A DNA stretch of 10,903 bases from Bacteroidales bacterium (GTDB lineage: Bacteria; Bacteroidota; Bacteroidia; Bacteroidales; JAADJA01): positions 1-10,903 of the forward strand of contig JAIORT010000904.1 in NCBI GenBank assembly GCA_021107975.1. The letters are read 5' to 3'. Every line of letters begins with the position of its first letter. The first letter of the stretch is position 1. The notes beneath the pieces were generated by a model. It had not been told where the DNA came from and did not search any database. It saw only the letters and a list, made by a program, of their open reading frames with translations. Positions 1 through 6,363 of the stretch are shown piece after piece. A program made the position numbers and the translations under genes.

Positions 1-1
1 T

Positions 2-808
2 TTAATCTTTTTCATTTTTCCCTGTTATTGCAAGAATTTCGGAGGCAATCTCTTCAATAGCTTTGCCGGTAACATTAATAACTGACCATAAAGGCTGTCG
101 GCTGTATATCCGGAGGGCATATCTTAATTCTTTGCTCACATACGAATATTCGGCATACTCGCCTGTTGCTCCCCCAAGGTAATCATGCCTGACTTTTCGC
201 AATTGTGATAAACGACCGGGATAAGTTGTAAATCCAAATACTTTTTTAGGATCGATCTCATATATTACAGGGGGTGGATCAATGCCCCAGATAATTGGCA
301 CATTGGCAACTAACCAGCCTTTCATGGCAAGAAAAATACTCAGCGGAGTTTTAAATGTTCGCGAAACCCCTAACAGAACGATGTCTGCCTTATCGAGATC
401 ATGTATCCTCATCCCGTCATCATGGCGAAAGGTAAATTCAACAGCCTCTATACGCTTGAAATAATCTTTATTGATTTTATGAAACAAACCGGGCTTTTCA
501 GAGGGAGCATTGGCTAACTGAATTGAAAGCCTCATCAGCAAAGGACCCATAAGGTCAATGGTTTCAACATTGTGTTTACGGGCTGTACGTACCATTACAC
601 TTCGCATTTCGTCAGAAACAAGTGTGTGAACGATAAATGCCTTATGATTAACGGCTTCAGTAACGACCTCCAACACCTGTTCTTTGGTACGAATACCGGG
701 TTTCCGTATAATTTCTATATCTATTCCTTCAAACTGCGTACGCGCGGCATTGAGCGCCTGCTCTGCTGTCCGTCCTGTTCCGTCCGATACTACAAATATA
801 TAATACAT
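2..808 (-). CDS. Pyruvate,phosphate dikinase / PEP synthase regulatory protein (DUF299, PDRP/PSRP family)
   Basis: Complete 268-residue protein with the features of the bifunctional kinase/phosphorylase family that reversibly phosphorylates a threonine in pyruvate,phosphate dikinase or PEP synthase, switching the pyruvate-PEP step off and on in the cytoplasm. Visible signatures are the N-terminal IFVVSDGTGRTAEQ (residues 4-17), a P-loop-like GVSRTFKTP at 147-155, the EFTFRHDDG segment at 124-132, and a C-terminal SVINVTGKAIEEIA at 242-255, where the family usually has a related VIDVT..SIEE segment. Length is normal for the family. The ATG at 806-808 fits because the conserved strand begins two residues in; the TAA stop is at 2-4. 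The target enzyme is not in the window, so dikinase versus synthase cannot be decided. It lies beyond the terminator of the neighbouring sigma operon and probably has its own promoter. Confidence 0.93.
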   Translation of the reverse strand: MYYIFVVSDGTGRTAEQALNAARTQFEGIDIEIIRKPGIRTKEQVLEVVTEAVNHKAFIVHTLVSDEMRSVMVRTARKHNVETIDLMGPLLMRLSIQLANAPSEKPGLFHKINKDYFKRIEAVEFTFRHDDGMRIHDLDKADIVLLGVSRTFKTPLSIFLAMKGWLVANVPIIWGIDPPPVIYEIDPKKVFGFTTYPGRLSQLRKVRHDYLGGATGEYAEYSYVSKELRYALRIYSRQPLWSVINVTGKAIEEIASEILAITGKNEKD

Positions 809-816
809 AATTGGTT

Positions 817-824
817 CAAATGTA
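817..824 (-). promoter_or_regulatory. Candidate -7 box for the PDRP gene
   Basis: On the minus strand TACATTTG matches the Bacteroidetes -7 consensus TAnnTTTG exactly and lies only 8 nt before the ATG, implying a leader of just a few nucleotides. A TTTG in the terminator tail upstream is about 24 nt away, longer than the usual spacing near 20, so the -33 element is weak. Confidence 0.4.
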
Positions 825-849
825 GTAAAAAAAGAGAAATAAATAGCGC

Positions 850-886
850 AAAAAAACTCCCCGCTCCAAAAATGGATTGGGGAGTT
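850..886 (-). terminator. Intrinsic terminator of the sigma/anti-sigma/Spy operon
   Basis: Read on the minus strand, an 8-bp stem AACTCCCC/GGGGAGTT (arms 879-886 and 855-862) encloses a smaller TCCA/TGGA stem and is followed by an uninterrupted T run. It lies 27 nt after the stop of the secreted Spy-like gene, separating that operon from the PDRP gene. The plus strand has no T tract after the hairpin, so the orientation is clear. Confidence 0.88.
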
Positions 887-913
887 AAGTGCAATATTAA
901 TAAGCGTTAACTA

Positions 914-1426
914 TTATCTCCGGCAATTTCCTTTTCCCCAGCTACCTCTGCCCTGACCGTGTCCGGAACCATATCCTTTTCCCATTCCTGCGCCCCTGCC
1001 TCTGCGTTTGGTATCAAAATATACTTTTTGCTCATCTGTTAAAAGATTGCGAACTGCCTGTCGGTGAGCAGCGGCTTTTTTCTGCTTTCCGATCCTGATG
1101 GTTCCCATCTCATCAATTAGTTTGTTAATCTCGTCCATATCCACATTATCTGCTGTTTGAAGGGTTTGCAGCTTGGCTCTTTTTTCACCGTGTTGATTCC
1201 TGAAGTCCTGCATCTCCTTTATATGGGCTGTTCTTAATTTATCTATCTGGTTTTGCTGATCCTCAGTCAGGTCAGGAATATTGCAAAAATATCCCTTTTG
1301 CTGATTAGGATTGTTTCCCCTTCCGTCTCCCCTGCCCATGCCGGATTGTGCAAATACATTTGCATTTAAACTTAGCAGCAATGCCGCTACTACAACTGTG
1401 ATTGTTTTTACTTTAAGTTTTTTCAT
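914..1426 (-). CDS. Secreted Spy/CpxP-like periplasmic LTxxQ protein
   Basis: 170 residues. A clear signal peptide (KK start, hydrophobic core 9-20, likely cleavage after VFA at 26) exports it to the periplasm. The mature part is a charged helical region with two LTxxQ-type motifs, LTEDQ at 53-57 and LTDEQ at 129-133, the hallmark of the Spy/CpxP/ZraP group of ATP-independent chaperones and metal-responsive proteins. The tail (about 141-170) is rich in Gly and Arg with a His and Cys168; the mature N-terminus is also Gly-rich, and there is a Cys48. It is the last gene of the ECF sigma operon, 45 nt after the membrane-anchored relative, and is followed by a strong terminator. A role as stress-induced periplasmic chaperone or metal buffer is inferred; the ligand is unknown. 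Confidence 0.8.
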   Translation of the reverse strand: MKKLKVKTITVVVAALLLSLNANVFAQSGMGRGDGRGNNPNQQKGYFCNIPDLTEDQQNQIDKLRTAHIKEMQDFRNQHGEKRAKLQTLQTADNVDMDEINKLIDEMGTIRIGKQKKAAAHRQAVRNLLTDEQKVYFDTKRRGRGAGMGKGYGSGHGQGRGSWGKGNCRR

Positions 1427-1471
1427 TTTAATTTAATTTTAAATGTTATTGAATAATTTATTTGATATTAT

Positions 1472-2014
1472 TTAATTTTTTATCGTGTTTCGTCTGCCGT
1501 GTGAACCGGGTGCAAAAGTATCTCTCCTGCACTTTAGCTCCCATTCTGAATTTTGCATGGCTTTGAACATTCTGAATAGTTTATCGCGTTGTTGATCGTT
1601 ACAAATATCTTTCAGATTCAGGTAATACTCAAATGTGAGGTGCTTTAATTCCCTGTGAAACGCTCCAAATTCATCGGCAATCTGATGCAACCTGACCGTA
1701 TCGGATTTTTCAACTGACAATTCATTTAACATTTCCAGTCTTTTTTCCTGCATCTGTTTTGTGATCTTACTTGCCTGCAAACGATAATTTTGCCTGAAAG
1801 ACCTGAATTGCTGTTGTTGTTCCCTTGTCAGATTCAATTCCTCCCTAAAAAAACGTCCCAATCCGTAATCAGGGATCATAATCCTTTCAGGTTTCCGGGT
1901 ATTATTATCTATAATATAAACATGATAAATAACTGTGGCAATAGTTGCAATATTTGTTGCAAGCAGTATTACTATTATCCAGATTAATATCTTATTCTTT
2001 TTAAAGTAGTCCAT
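1472..2014 (-). CDS. Membrane-anchored periplasmic Spy/CnrX-like protein
   Basis: 180 residues with one N-terminal membrane span (about residues 9-35, preceded by Lys) and no obvious signal cleavage, so a bitopic protein with a periplasmic domain. The domain is predicted mostly helical, with LTREQ at 62-66 and a degenerate second motif at 137-146 (ICNDQQRDKL). The His pair H120/H125 sits in the helix before the second motif, a placement reminiscent of metal ligands in CnrX-type sensors. It starts 8 nt after the anti-sigma stop, so the two are probably translationally coupled. Architecture and position recall CnrX in CnrYXH, where a membrane-tethered periplasmic sensor works through an anti-sigma factor. 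That functional parallel is inference; a plain chaperone role is the alternative. Confidence 0.7.
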   Translation of the reverse strand: MDYFKKNKILIWIIVILLATNIATIATVIYHVYIIDNNTRKPERIMIPDYGLGRFFREELNLTREQQQQFRSFRQNYRLQASKITKQMQEKRLEMLNELSVEKSDTVRLHQIADEFGAFHRELKHLTFEYYLNLKDICNDQQRDKLFRMFKAMQNSEWELKCRRDTFAPGSHGRRNTIKN

Positions 2015-2022
2015 TTAGTATG

Positions 2023-2466
2023 TTATTCTTCGGTTAATAAAAAAGATTCAATTTTTTCAAGTTGAAAATCATTCAAATAAAACTCATCGGTTTGATGCAC
2101 GATTGTTTGGTTTTGTTCCTGCTTTTGAAATGAGTTGCCCAAAAATATCCCGAAAACTATACCCGACAGAAGCAATAATGATAAGGTTACAGGTTGTAAA
2201 ATCTTAATAAAATTTGGCTGTAATACAGATAATGATTTTTGCTCTTCCAAATTACTTATCTGTTGCTGTATCCTGGTAAAAAGAAATGGATTTGGTTTTA
2301 TTTTCTTCTCCTTTTCTATTATTGTAAATGTTTCCTTTATATCAAGGAATAATTTATTACAATCCTGACAACTTTGCAGATGTTCTTTTATTTCCGTTTT
2401 TTTATCCGGCTGTAATTCTCCTTCGATATAAAAAATCAGGTTGCTATTTACTTCCTTGCAATTCAT
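2023..2466 (-). CDS. Zinc-finger anti-sigma factor, single membrane span
   Basis: 147 residues. The cytoplasmic N-terminus has a ZAS-type zinc-binding motif, H29-x3-C33-x2-C36 with C3 as probable further ligand, the fold that clamps ECF sigma factors. A charged linker leads to one hydrophobic span at about 93-112, then a short periplasmic tail of about 35 residues ending in acidic residues. It follows the ECF sigma gene by 55 nt in the same orientation, the standard cognate pairing. Likely role: hold the 2522-3097 sigma factor inactive at the inner membrane until a periplasmic signal, perhaps through the adjacent Spy/CnrX-like protein, releases it. The tail seems too small for a sensor domain, consistent with a separate sensing partner (inference). 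Confidence 0.85.
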   Translation of the reverse strand: MNCKEVNSNLIFYIEGELQPDKKTEIKEHLQSCQDCNKLFLDIKETFTIIEKEKKIKPNPFLFTRIQQQISNLEEQKSLSVLQPNFIKILQPVTLSLLLLSGIVFGIFLGNSFQKQEQNQTIVHQTDEFYLNDFQLEKIESFLLTEE

Positions 2467-2521
2467 TTTTGTTCATTTTAATTTTTTGACACTATTTAAT
2501 AAAAAAACTTGCATTTAGGGT

Positions 2522-3097
2522 TTAATTAATTTTATAATAATTCAATAATTTTTTCTGTAGATTAATTTTTGCCCTGTGAATTAATGATTCAACCGAAGAT
2601 AAAGACAACTCCATTACTTCGGCAATTTGCTTGTACGAGAGGTCCTCATATTTATTCATTGTAAAAGCTATCTTCTGGTTTTTGGGCAATGAACCAATTG
2701 CCTTATGCAAGATTACTGCCCTTTCTTTATTTTCTATTGTTTTCCCAGGATCGTTGTTTATATTATCTTTTATTGTTATTTCAGGATTTTTCGCTCCCGG
2801 AAATAAAGTTTCAACACTTTTGAACCAATTCGATTTTTTATTATCCCGAATGAAATTCAGTGATTTGTTAACTGCAATTCTATATATCCAGGTTGATAGT
2901 TTGGAGTCTTTACGAAATTTGTTAATAGATTTATAAATCTCTATAAAGACTTCCTGTGTAATATCTTCCGCGTCATTTTTATTATGAAGAAAACCCATAC
3001 ATGTATTAAATACCTTTATCTGGTATTTATCAAAAACCATCTTAAATGCTTGCTGATCACGATTTCTAATCCGATCTGTTAACTCTGAATCTGACAT
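2522..3097 (-). CDS. ECF RNA polymerase sigma factor (RpoE-like)
   Basis: 191 residues with the two ECF domains. Region 2 is at about 18-88: the DAEDITQEVFIEIYKSI segment at 42-58 binds core polymerase, and LSTWIYRIAVNKSLNFIRD follows for -10 recognition. Region 4 is at about 127-185, with a helix-turn-helix in LSYKQIAEVMELSLSSVESLIHRAK reading the -35 region. No C-terminal extension. It opens the operon that continues with its presumed anti-sigma factor and two LTxxQ proteins, and is divergent from the hybrid kinase. ATG at 3095-3097; 187 nt separate the two start codons. Autoregulation is typical of such operons but no promoter of its own could be firmly identified. Confidence 0.93.
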   Translation of the reverse strand: MSDSELTDRIRNRDQQAFKMVFDKYQIKVFNTCMGFLHNKNDAEDITQEVFIEIYKSINKFRKDSKLSTWIYRIAVNKSLNFIRDNKKSNWFKSVETLFPGAKNPEITIKDNINNDPGKTIENKERAVILHKAIGSLPKNQKIAFTMNKYEDLSYKQIAEVMELSLSSVESLIHRAKINLQKKLLNYYKIN

Positions 3098-3129
3098 TTA
3101 TGCACCGAAGAATTTTACAGAATAACTTT

Positions 3130-3162
3130 GTTTTTGTAATAGACACAATTATAAACAAAAAC
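3130..3162. repeat. Inverted repeat GTTTTTGT/ACAAAAAC in the divergent intergenic region
   Basis: Two perfect 8-nt half sites (3130-3137 and 3155-3162) with a 17-nt spacer lie between the divergent sigma factor and hybrid kinase genes. This could be an operator for either gene, but the sites are low in complexity and the region is AT-rich, so chance is a real possibility. No convincing TAnnTTTG promoter was found here for either gene; weak matches are CAATTATA at 3146-3153 (minus) and TCATTTTG at 3226-3233 (plus). Confidence 0.25.
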
Positions 3163-3284
3163 TTGCAGATTACATTAAATATTAATTTAAAGTTTTTATA
3201 ACCATTATTAAAAATTTACGTAGAATCATTTTGTTTTAATCGTAAATTATTATTAAAAGAAGCAAATTATTAAAACAAGTACCC

Positions 3285-5795
3285 TTGAAAATAATTAGAT
3301 TACCTTTTATTTTTGTAGTTATTTTACTGCTTTGCAATGCTGTTCAATCAACCGGCAAAGAGACTGATACTTTGGATGCTAAAAATAATATAGCAGACAG
3401 AGCAGAACAAATAGATGTACTAAATAGCCTTTCATCATCATACCTAAATCAGCAACCCGATAAAACCATAGAGCTTGCCACTAAGGCATTGGGGATATCA
3501 CAATATAATAAGGATTTAAAAAGACAGGCTGCCTCACTATTTAACATCGCTAATGGTTATAGAATAAAGGGAGAAAATATAAAAGCGCTGGAGTTTTTCC
3601 TGCAGTCTCTGAAGATTTATAAACAAATTGCTGATAAGGAAGGAGTTGCAAAAAGTTCGAATAATGTTGGTAGAATGTTTAGGTTTTTAGGAGATTATAC
3701 AACAGCTTTAGATTACCATCTTGAATCCTTAGGGATTTACAAAGAACTTAAGAATAATTCCGGTATTGCAACATCTCTGATCAACGCCGGTGTGGTTTAC
3801 AGGAATCTTGGGAAAAAAGATATGGCGCTTGGAAATTATAACAAAGCCCTGATAATAAGCCGTGAAAATAATGACCTGGTATGTATTGTCAATGCCTTAG
3901 TCTCGATAGGAAATATTTACTGGTATGATAATGATAATAACAAAGCGCTACTGACTTATGAAGAAGCTTTTCAAATTACTCAACAAAAAGATTATAAGGG
4001 AGAACATCCGGCTGGAATTTTAAATAATATTGGAAATGTTTACCGCAGTATGGGTAATTATAAGAAAGCCCTTGATTATTATAATCAATCTTTAACAATG
4101 AGCCGGAAGATCGGAGATAAAAATGAGATTGCAGTTACTCAAAAAAATATAGGGATAACTTATAAGGAATCCGGGAAATATTCTCAAGCTATTCAATATC
4201 TTAATGAAAGTAAAGACTTAGCCGAACAAATTCATCTTTTAAGGATACAAAGAGAAACCCTTGACCAACTTTCTCAAACATATACTATTCTTTCCGATTA
4301 CCAAAAAGCTCTGGAATATTACATTGAATATTCAAAATTGAAAGATTCATTATTCGATGAGGAAACGAGTGATAAAATATCTATACTGCAATTCGGGCAT
4401 GATATGAAAGAGAAAGAACAGCAAAAAACGATATCGGAAAAAGATATAGAATTAAAGAGTACGCGCGAAAAAAATATTCGCAATATAATAATTTTTATTT
4501 CACTGCTTGCCATTTCGTTTGTTATCGTATTATGGACCCGGTACAGGTTAAAAGCAAAATCGAACAGGGAATTAAAAACCTTGAATGCCGATTTGGAGAG
4601 AAGGGTTGAAGAACGTACTAAAAGATTGCGCGAAGAAAACGAATACAGGCGTATCGCCCAGGAACAGGCAGAACTTGCAAATGAAACAAAGAACAGATTT
4701 TTGGCTACAATAAGTCATGAAGTCCGTACTCCCATAAACGCTATAATCGGATTTTGTGATTTAACTATTAAATCGGATTTAAATCCTGAGCATCAAACAA
4801 ATCTTAAACGGGTTAAAGATTCATCAGAACATCTTCTGGCGCTTATTAAGGATATTTTGGATTATTCTCAGATTGAAAGCGGCAAAATGGAACTGAAGAA
4901 GGTAACTTTAGATATTAATAAATTGGTTGAATCTGTTGTTAATGCTTATTACTTAGATGCTGAAAGCAAAGATATTAAACTTTCATGCGAGATTGCAGGA
5001 AACGTCCCCAGGTTTATTATAGGCGATCCTAATGCTATAAGACAAATCCTTTACAATTTAGTAGGGAACGCAATGAAGTTTACTGACAGGGGTGATGTTG
5101 CAATTTCAGTTAAAGTTGAAGATAGTTTAATAGCAGATAAAAAAGTTAAACTTAGGTTCTCGGTAAAAGATACCGGAATTGGTATTTCTAAACTGAAACA
5201 AAAGCTTATTTTTAAAGATTTCACACAAGGAGACAGCTCTTCAAGACGAAGGTATGGAGGCGCCGGGCTTGGTTTAACAATAAGTAAAAATTTTGTTGAG
5301 TTAATGGGCGGCGAAATATGGGTTGAAAGTGAAAAAGAAAAAGGCAGTAATTTTATTTTTACACTTACATTTAAAGTTGATAAAAATAAATCAGTTAAAA
5401 CTATTCTCAGGAAACCTCACGAAAAGAAAACTCTTTATATACTTGTTGCAGAAGATAATTTGCTTAATGCACAGGTAATTGCTGCTTTTCTCAAACGACT
5501 TGGACATACTTCGAAAGTGGCAGGCAATGGGATAGAAGCTTTAAACTTGCTTTCAAAAGAAGATTTTGATGCCGTTTTAATGGATATTGAAATGCCTGAA
5601 ATGGATGGTATAGAAGCAACTGAAGCAATCAGGGCGGGAAAAGAAAATGTCAGGAATCCCAAAATACCGATTATTGCCTTGACTGCCCATGCTATAAAAG
5701 ATTATGAAGAAAGAAGTTATAAGTCCGGCATGGATAATTATCTTACCAAACCTGTTGATATTGAACTGCTGTCAGAAATACTGCAATCAGTTTAA
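3285..5795 (+). CDS. Hybrid sensor histidine kinase with periplasmic TPR domain and C-terminal receiver
   Basis: 836 residues. A signal sequence (about 1-22) precedes roughly seven TPR-like repeats of about 40 residues (45-350) in the periplasm. One membrane span (400-417) leads to a cytoplasmic coiled coil (about 420-470). The HisKA domain has phospho-acceptor His478 in SHEVRTP; the HATPase domain has N-box N591/N595, DTGIG at 629-633 and GGAGLG at 658-663 (Ala where Thr is usual). The receiver domain has E723/D724, phospho-acceptor D767, T800 and K822. All catalytic residues are present, so phosphorelay from His478 to D767 is expected. The start is TTG: the frame has a stop at 3243-3245, no ATG comes before the TPRs, and TTG gives a proper signal sequence. 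No HTH domain and no response regulator or phosphotransfer gene nearby, so its output partner is unknown. Confidence 0.92.
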   Translation: MKIIRLPFIFVVILLLCNAVQSTGKETDTLDAKNNIADRAEQIDVLNSLSSSYLNQQPDKTIELATKALGISQYNKDLKRQAASLFNIANGYRIKGENIKALEFFLQSLKIYKQIADKEGVAKSSNNVGRMFRFLGDYTTALDYHLESLGIYKELKNNSGIATSLINAGVVYRNLGKKDMALGNYNKALIISRENNDLVCIVNALVSIGNIYWYDNDNNKALLTYEEAFQITQQKDYKGEHPAGILNNIGNVYRSMGNYKKALDYYNQSLTMSRKIGDKNEIAVTQKNIGITYKESGKYSQAIQYLNESKDLAEQIHLLRIQRETLDQLSQTYTILSDYQKALEYYIEYSKLKDSLFDEETSDKISILQFGHDMKEKEQQKTISEKDIELKSTREKNIRNIIIFISLLAISFVIVLWTRYRLKAKSNRELKTLNADLERRVEERTKRLREENEYRRIAQEQAELANETKNRFLATISHEVRTPINAIIGFCDLTIKSDLNPEHQTNLKRVKDSSEHLLALIKDILDYSQIESGKMELKKVTLDINKLVESVVNAYYLDAESKDIKLSCEIAGNVPRFIIGDPNAIRQILYNLVGNAMKFTDRGDVAISVKVEDSLIADKKVKLRFSVKDTGIGISKLKQKLIFKDFTQGDSSSRRRYGGAGLGLTISKNFVELMGGEIWVESEKEKGSNFIFTLTFKVDKNKSVKTILRKPHEKKTLYILVAEDNLLNAQVIAAFLKRLGHTSKVAGNGIEALNLLSKEDFDAVLMDIEMPEMDGIEATEAIRAGKENVRNPKIPIIALTAHAIKDYEERSYKSGMDNYLTKPVDIELLSEILQSV

Positions 5796-5882
5796 TTGTT
5801 GATTTTAGCCATAATTTCAGTGTATCTGCCACAACTTCCCTTTGTTTTCCAGAAGGTCAATTCATGTTAAATGGGAATAAAT

Positions 5883-5913
5883 AAAAAACAGGTAAGAGCA
5901 TTGCTCTCACCTG
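5883..5913 (-). terminator. Intrinsic terminator of sRNA-like copy 1
   Basis: On the minus strand CAGGTGAGAGC pairs with GCTCTTACCTG across a 3-nt loop (11 pairs including one G.U), followed directly by TTTTTT. On the plus strand the hairpin has an A.C mismatch and no T tract. Confidence 0.88.
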
Positions 5914-5942
5914 CTTCTAAGCAAGGTGATGAAAAGAAGAAT

Positions 5943-5974
5943 AGAATAAACCTAATTATTAACCAAAACCAATT
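5943..5974 (-). repeat. 32-nt perfect repeat, copy 1 (loop segment)
   Basis: Identical over 32 nt to 6229-6260. On the minus strand it runs from AATTGGTTTTGG through TTAATAATTAGG to TTTATTCT, G/T-rich in its first half. The flanking stem sequences differ between copies while this block does not. Confidence 0.95.
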
Positions 5975-6042
5975 TAAAGGATTTCACCTTACTTTTTCTT
6001 AAAAATATCTTTATGTAATCTGTTGACCTGAGAAATATGGCG

Positions 6043-6073
6043 TAAAGATAATAAATTTTTTATTAAATCAAAA
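6043..6073 (-). promoter_or_regulatory. Candidate promoter for sRNA-like copy 1
   Basis: On the minus strand TTTTG (6069-6073), then 18 nt, then TATCTTTA (6043-6050). This is close to the Bacteroidetes pattern TTTG - about 20 nt - TAnnTTTG, with the last base not matching. A start near 6037 would give an RNA of about 155 nt ending at the copy 1 terminator. Confidence 0.4.
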
Positions 6074-6165
6074 TTTATTTTATAAGTTTTCAACAAAATA
6101 AGGATGACTGATACAAATAGAATCCACTTCTGACACAAAAATTGTCAATATATTTTATCGGTAAA

Positions 6166-6199
6166 TAAAAAACCGATAGGAGTTTTACCTCCCACCGGT
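6166..6199 (-). terminator. Intrinsic terminator of sRNA-like copy 2, probably also of the second sigma operon
   Basis: On the minus strand ACCGGTGGGAG pairs with CTCCTATCGGT across the loop GTAAAA (11 pairs, two of them G.U), followed by a T run (plus-strand A run 6167-6171). It is the first terminator after the sigma gene at 6364-6987. Confidence 0.88.
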
Positions 6200-6228
6200 T
6201 TAAAAGTAAGGCAATTTAAGAAAGGAAA

Positions 6229-6260
6229 AGAATAAACCTAATTATTAACCAAAACCAATT
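6229..6260 (-). repeat. 32-nt perfect repeat, copy 2 (loop segment)
   Basis: Second copy of the block at 5943-5974, with 254 nt between the copies. A further 12-nt identity, CACCTTACTTTT on the plus strand, lies just outside each block (5985-5996 and 6270-6281) and forms the 5' arm of each outer stem on the minus strand. Confidence 0.95.
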
Positions 6261-6363
6261 AAGGAAAGACACCTTACTTTTAATTCTTGATATATATAAA
6301 TAACGTTTATTAATTAGAGTTATTATCTAGTATTTAAGTTGCATGTAAAAGTAAATATTTTTT

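Larger units (their letters stand above)
5883..5996 (-). ncRNA. Candidate small RNA, copy 1 of a tandem pair
   Basis: About 114 nt on the minus strand. An outer stem AAGTAAGGTGA/TCACCTTGCTT (plus-strand arms 5984-5994 and 5919-5929) encloses a loop containing the 32-nt block shared with copy 2, then a terminator hairpin with a T6 tail. The one odd pair in the outer stem and the one in the terminator are A.C on the plus strand but G.U on the minus strand, so the minus strand is the one that folds. The loop is full of stops in every frame, so it is not a peptide gene. Terminator and U tract suggest a discrete transcript; a promoter-like site is at 6043-6073. Family not recognised. A repeated 3'-UTR element is the alternative. 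Confidence 0.6.
6166..6283 (-). ncRNA. Candidate small RNA, copy 2 of a tandem pair
   Basis: About 118 nt on the minus strand, with the same layout as copy 1: outer stem TTAAAAGTAAGG/CCTTACTTTTAA (12 perfect pairs, arms 6272-6283 and 6200-6211, extendable by two G.U pairs), a loop with the identical 32-nt block, then an intrinsic terminator with T tract. The terminator sequence is entirely different from that of copy 1 while its shape is kept, as expected for diverged paralogous RNAs. It starts 80 nt after the stop of the second ECF sigma gene and no separate promoter was found. It may therefore be a 3'-UTR-derived RNA of that operon, with this hairpin as the operon terminator, rather than independently transcribed. 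Confidence 0.6.
5796..6363. other. 568-base stretch without protein genes
   Basis: Stops are frequent in all frames and no credible small ORF was found. It contains two homologous minus-strand sRNA-like elements with terminators, described separately. The first 85 bases after the kinase stop (5796-5880) show no clear plus-strand terminator; the spacer at 5997-6165 holds one candidate minus-strand promoter; the 80 bases nearest the sigma gene (6284-6363) are very AT-rich with no convincing promoter. Confidence 0.7.

Noticed and set aside
572..910. Plus-strand open frame of 112 codons
   Set aside because: Lies opposite the PDRP gene and runs through the terminator hairpin; composition is Cys/Tyr-rich nonsense without a recognisable domain.
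3226..3233. TCATTTTG as the -7 box of the hybrid kinase promoter
   Set aside because: One mismatch in the key TA and no TTTG at the right distance upstream; too weak to call.
4319..4513. Minus-strand frame inside the hybrid kinase (and similar frames at 5435-5662, 7572-7802, 2135-2368, 2631-2936, 1790-1987, 282-464)
   Set aside because: Antisense shadows of well-supported genes; Ser/Ile/Phe-rich translations with no family features.
5796..5880. Terminator for the hybrid kinase
   Set aside because: Only a 5-bp AATCA/TGATT stem around the stop codon is visible, with no real T tract; copy 1 hairpin lacks a plus-strand T run.
5943..5974. Plus-strand reading of the repeat as a 5' leader of a gene
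   Set aside because: No start codon with an open frame follows either copy, and the G.U/A.C asymmetry and T tracts favour the minus strand.
5943..6260. Two identical 32-nt blocks as CRISPR repeats
   Set aside because: Only two copies, 254 nt apart, each embedded in a longer stem-loop plus terminator; no array, no cas genes.
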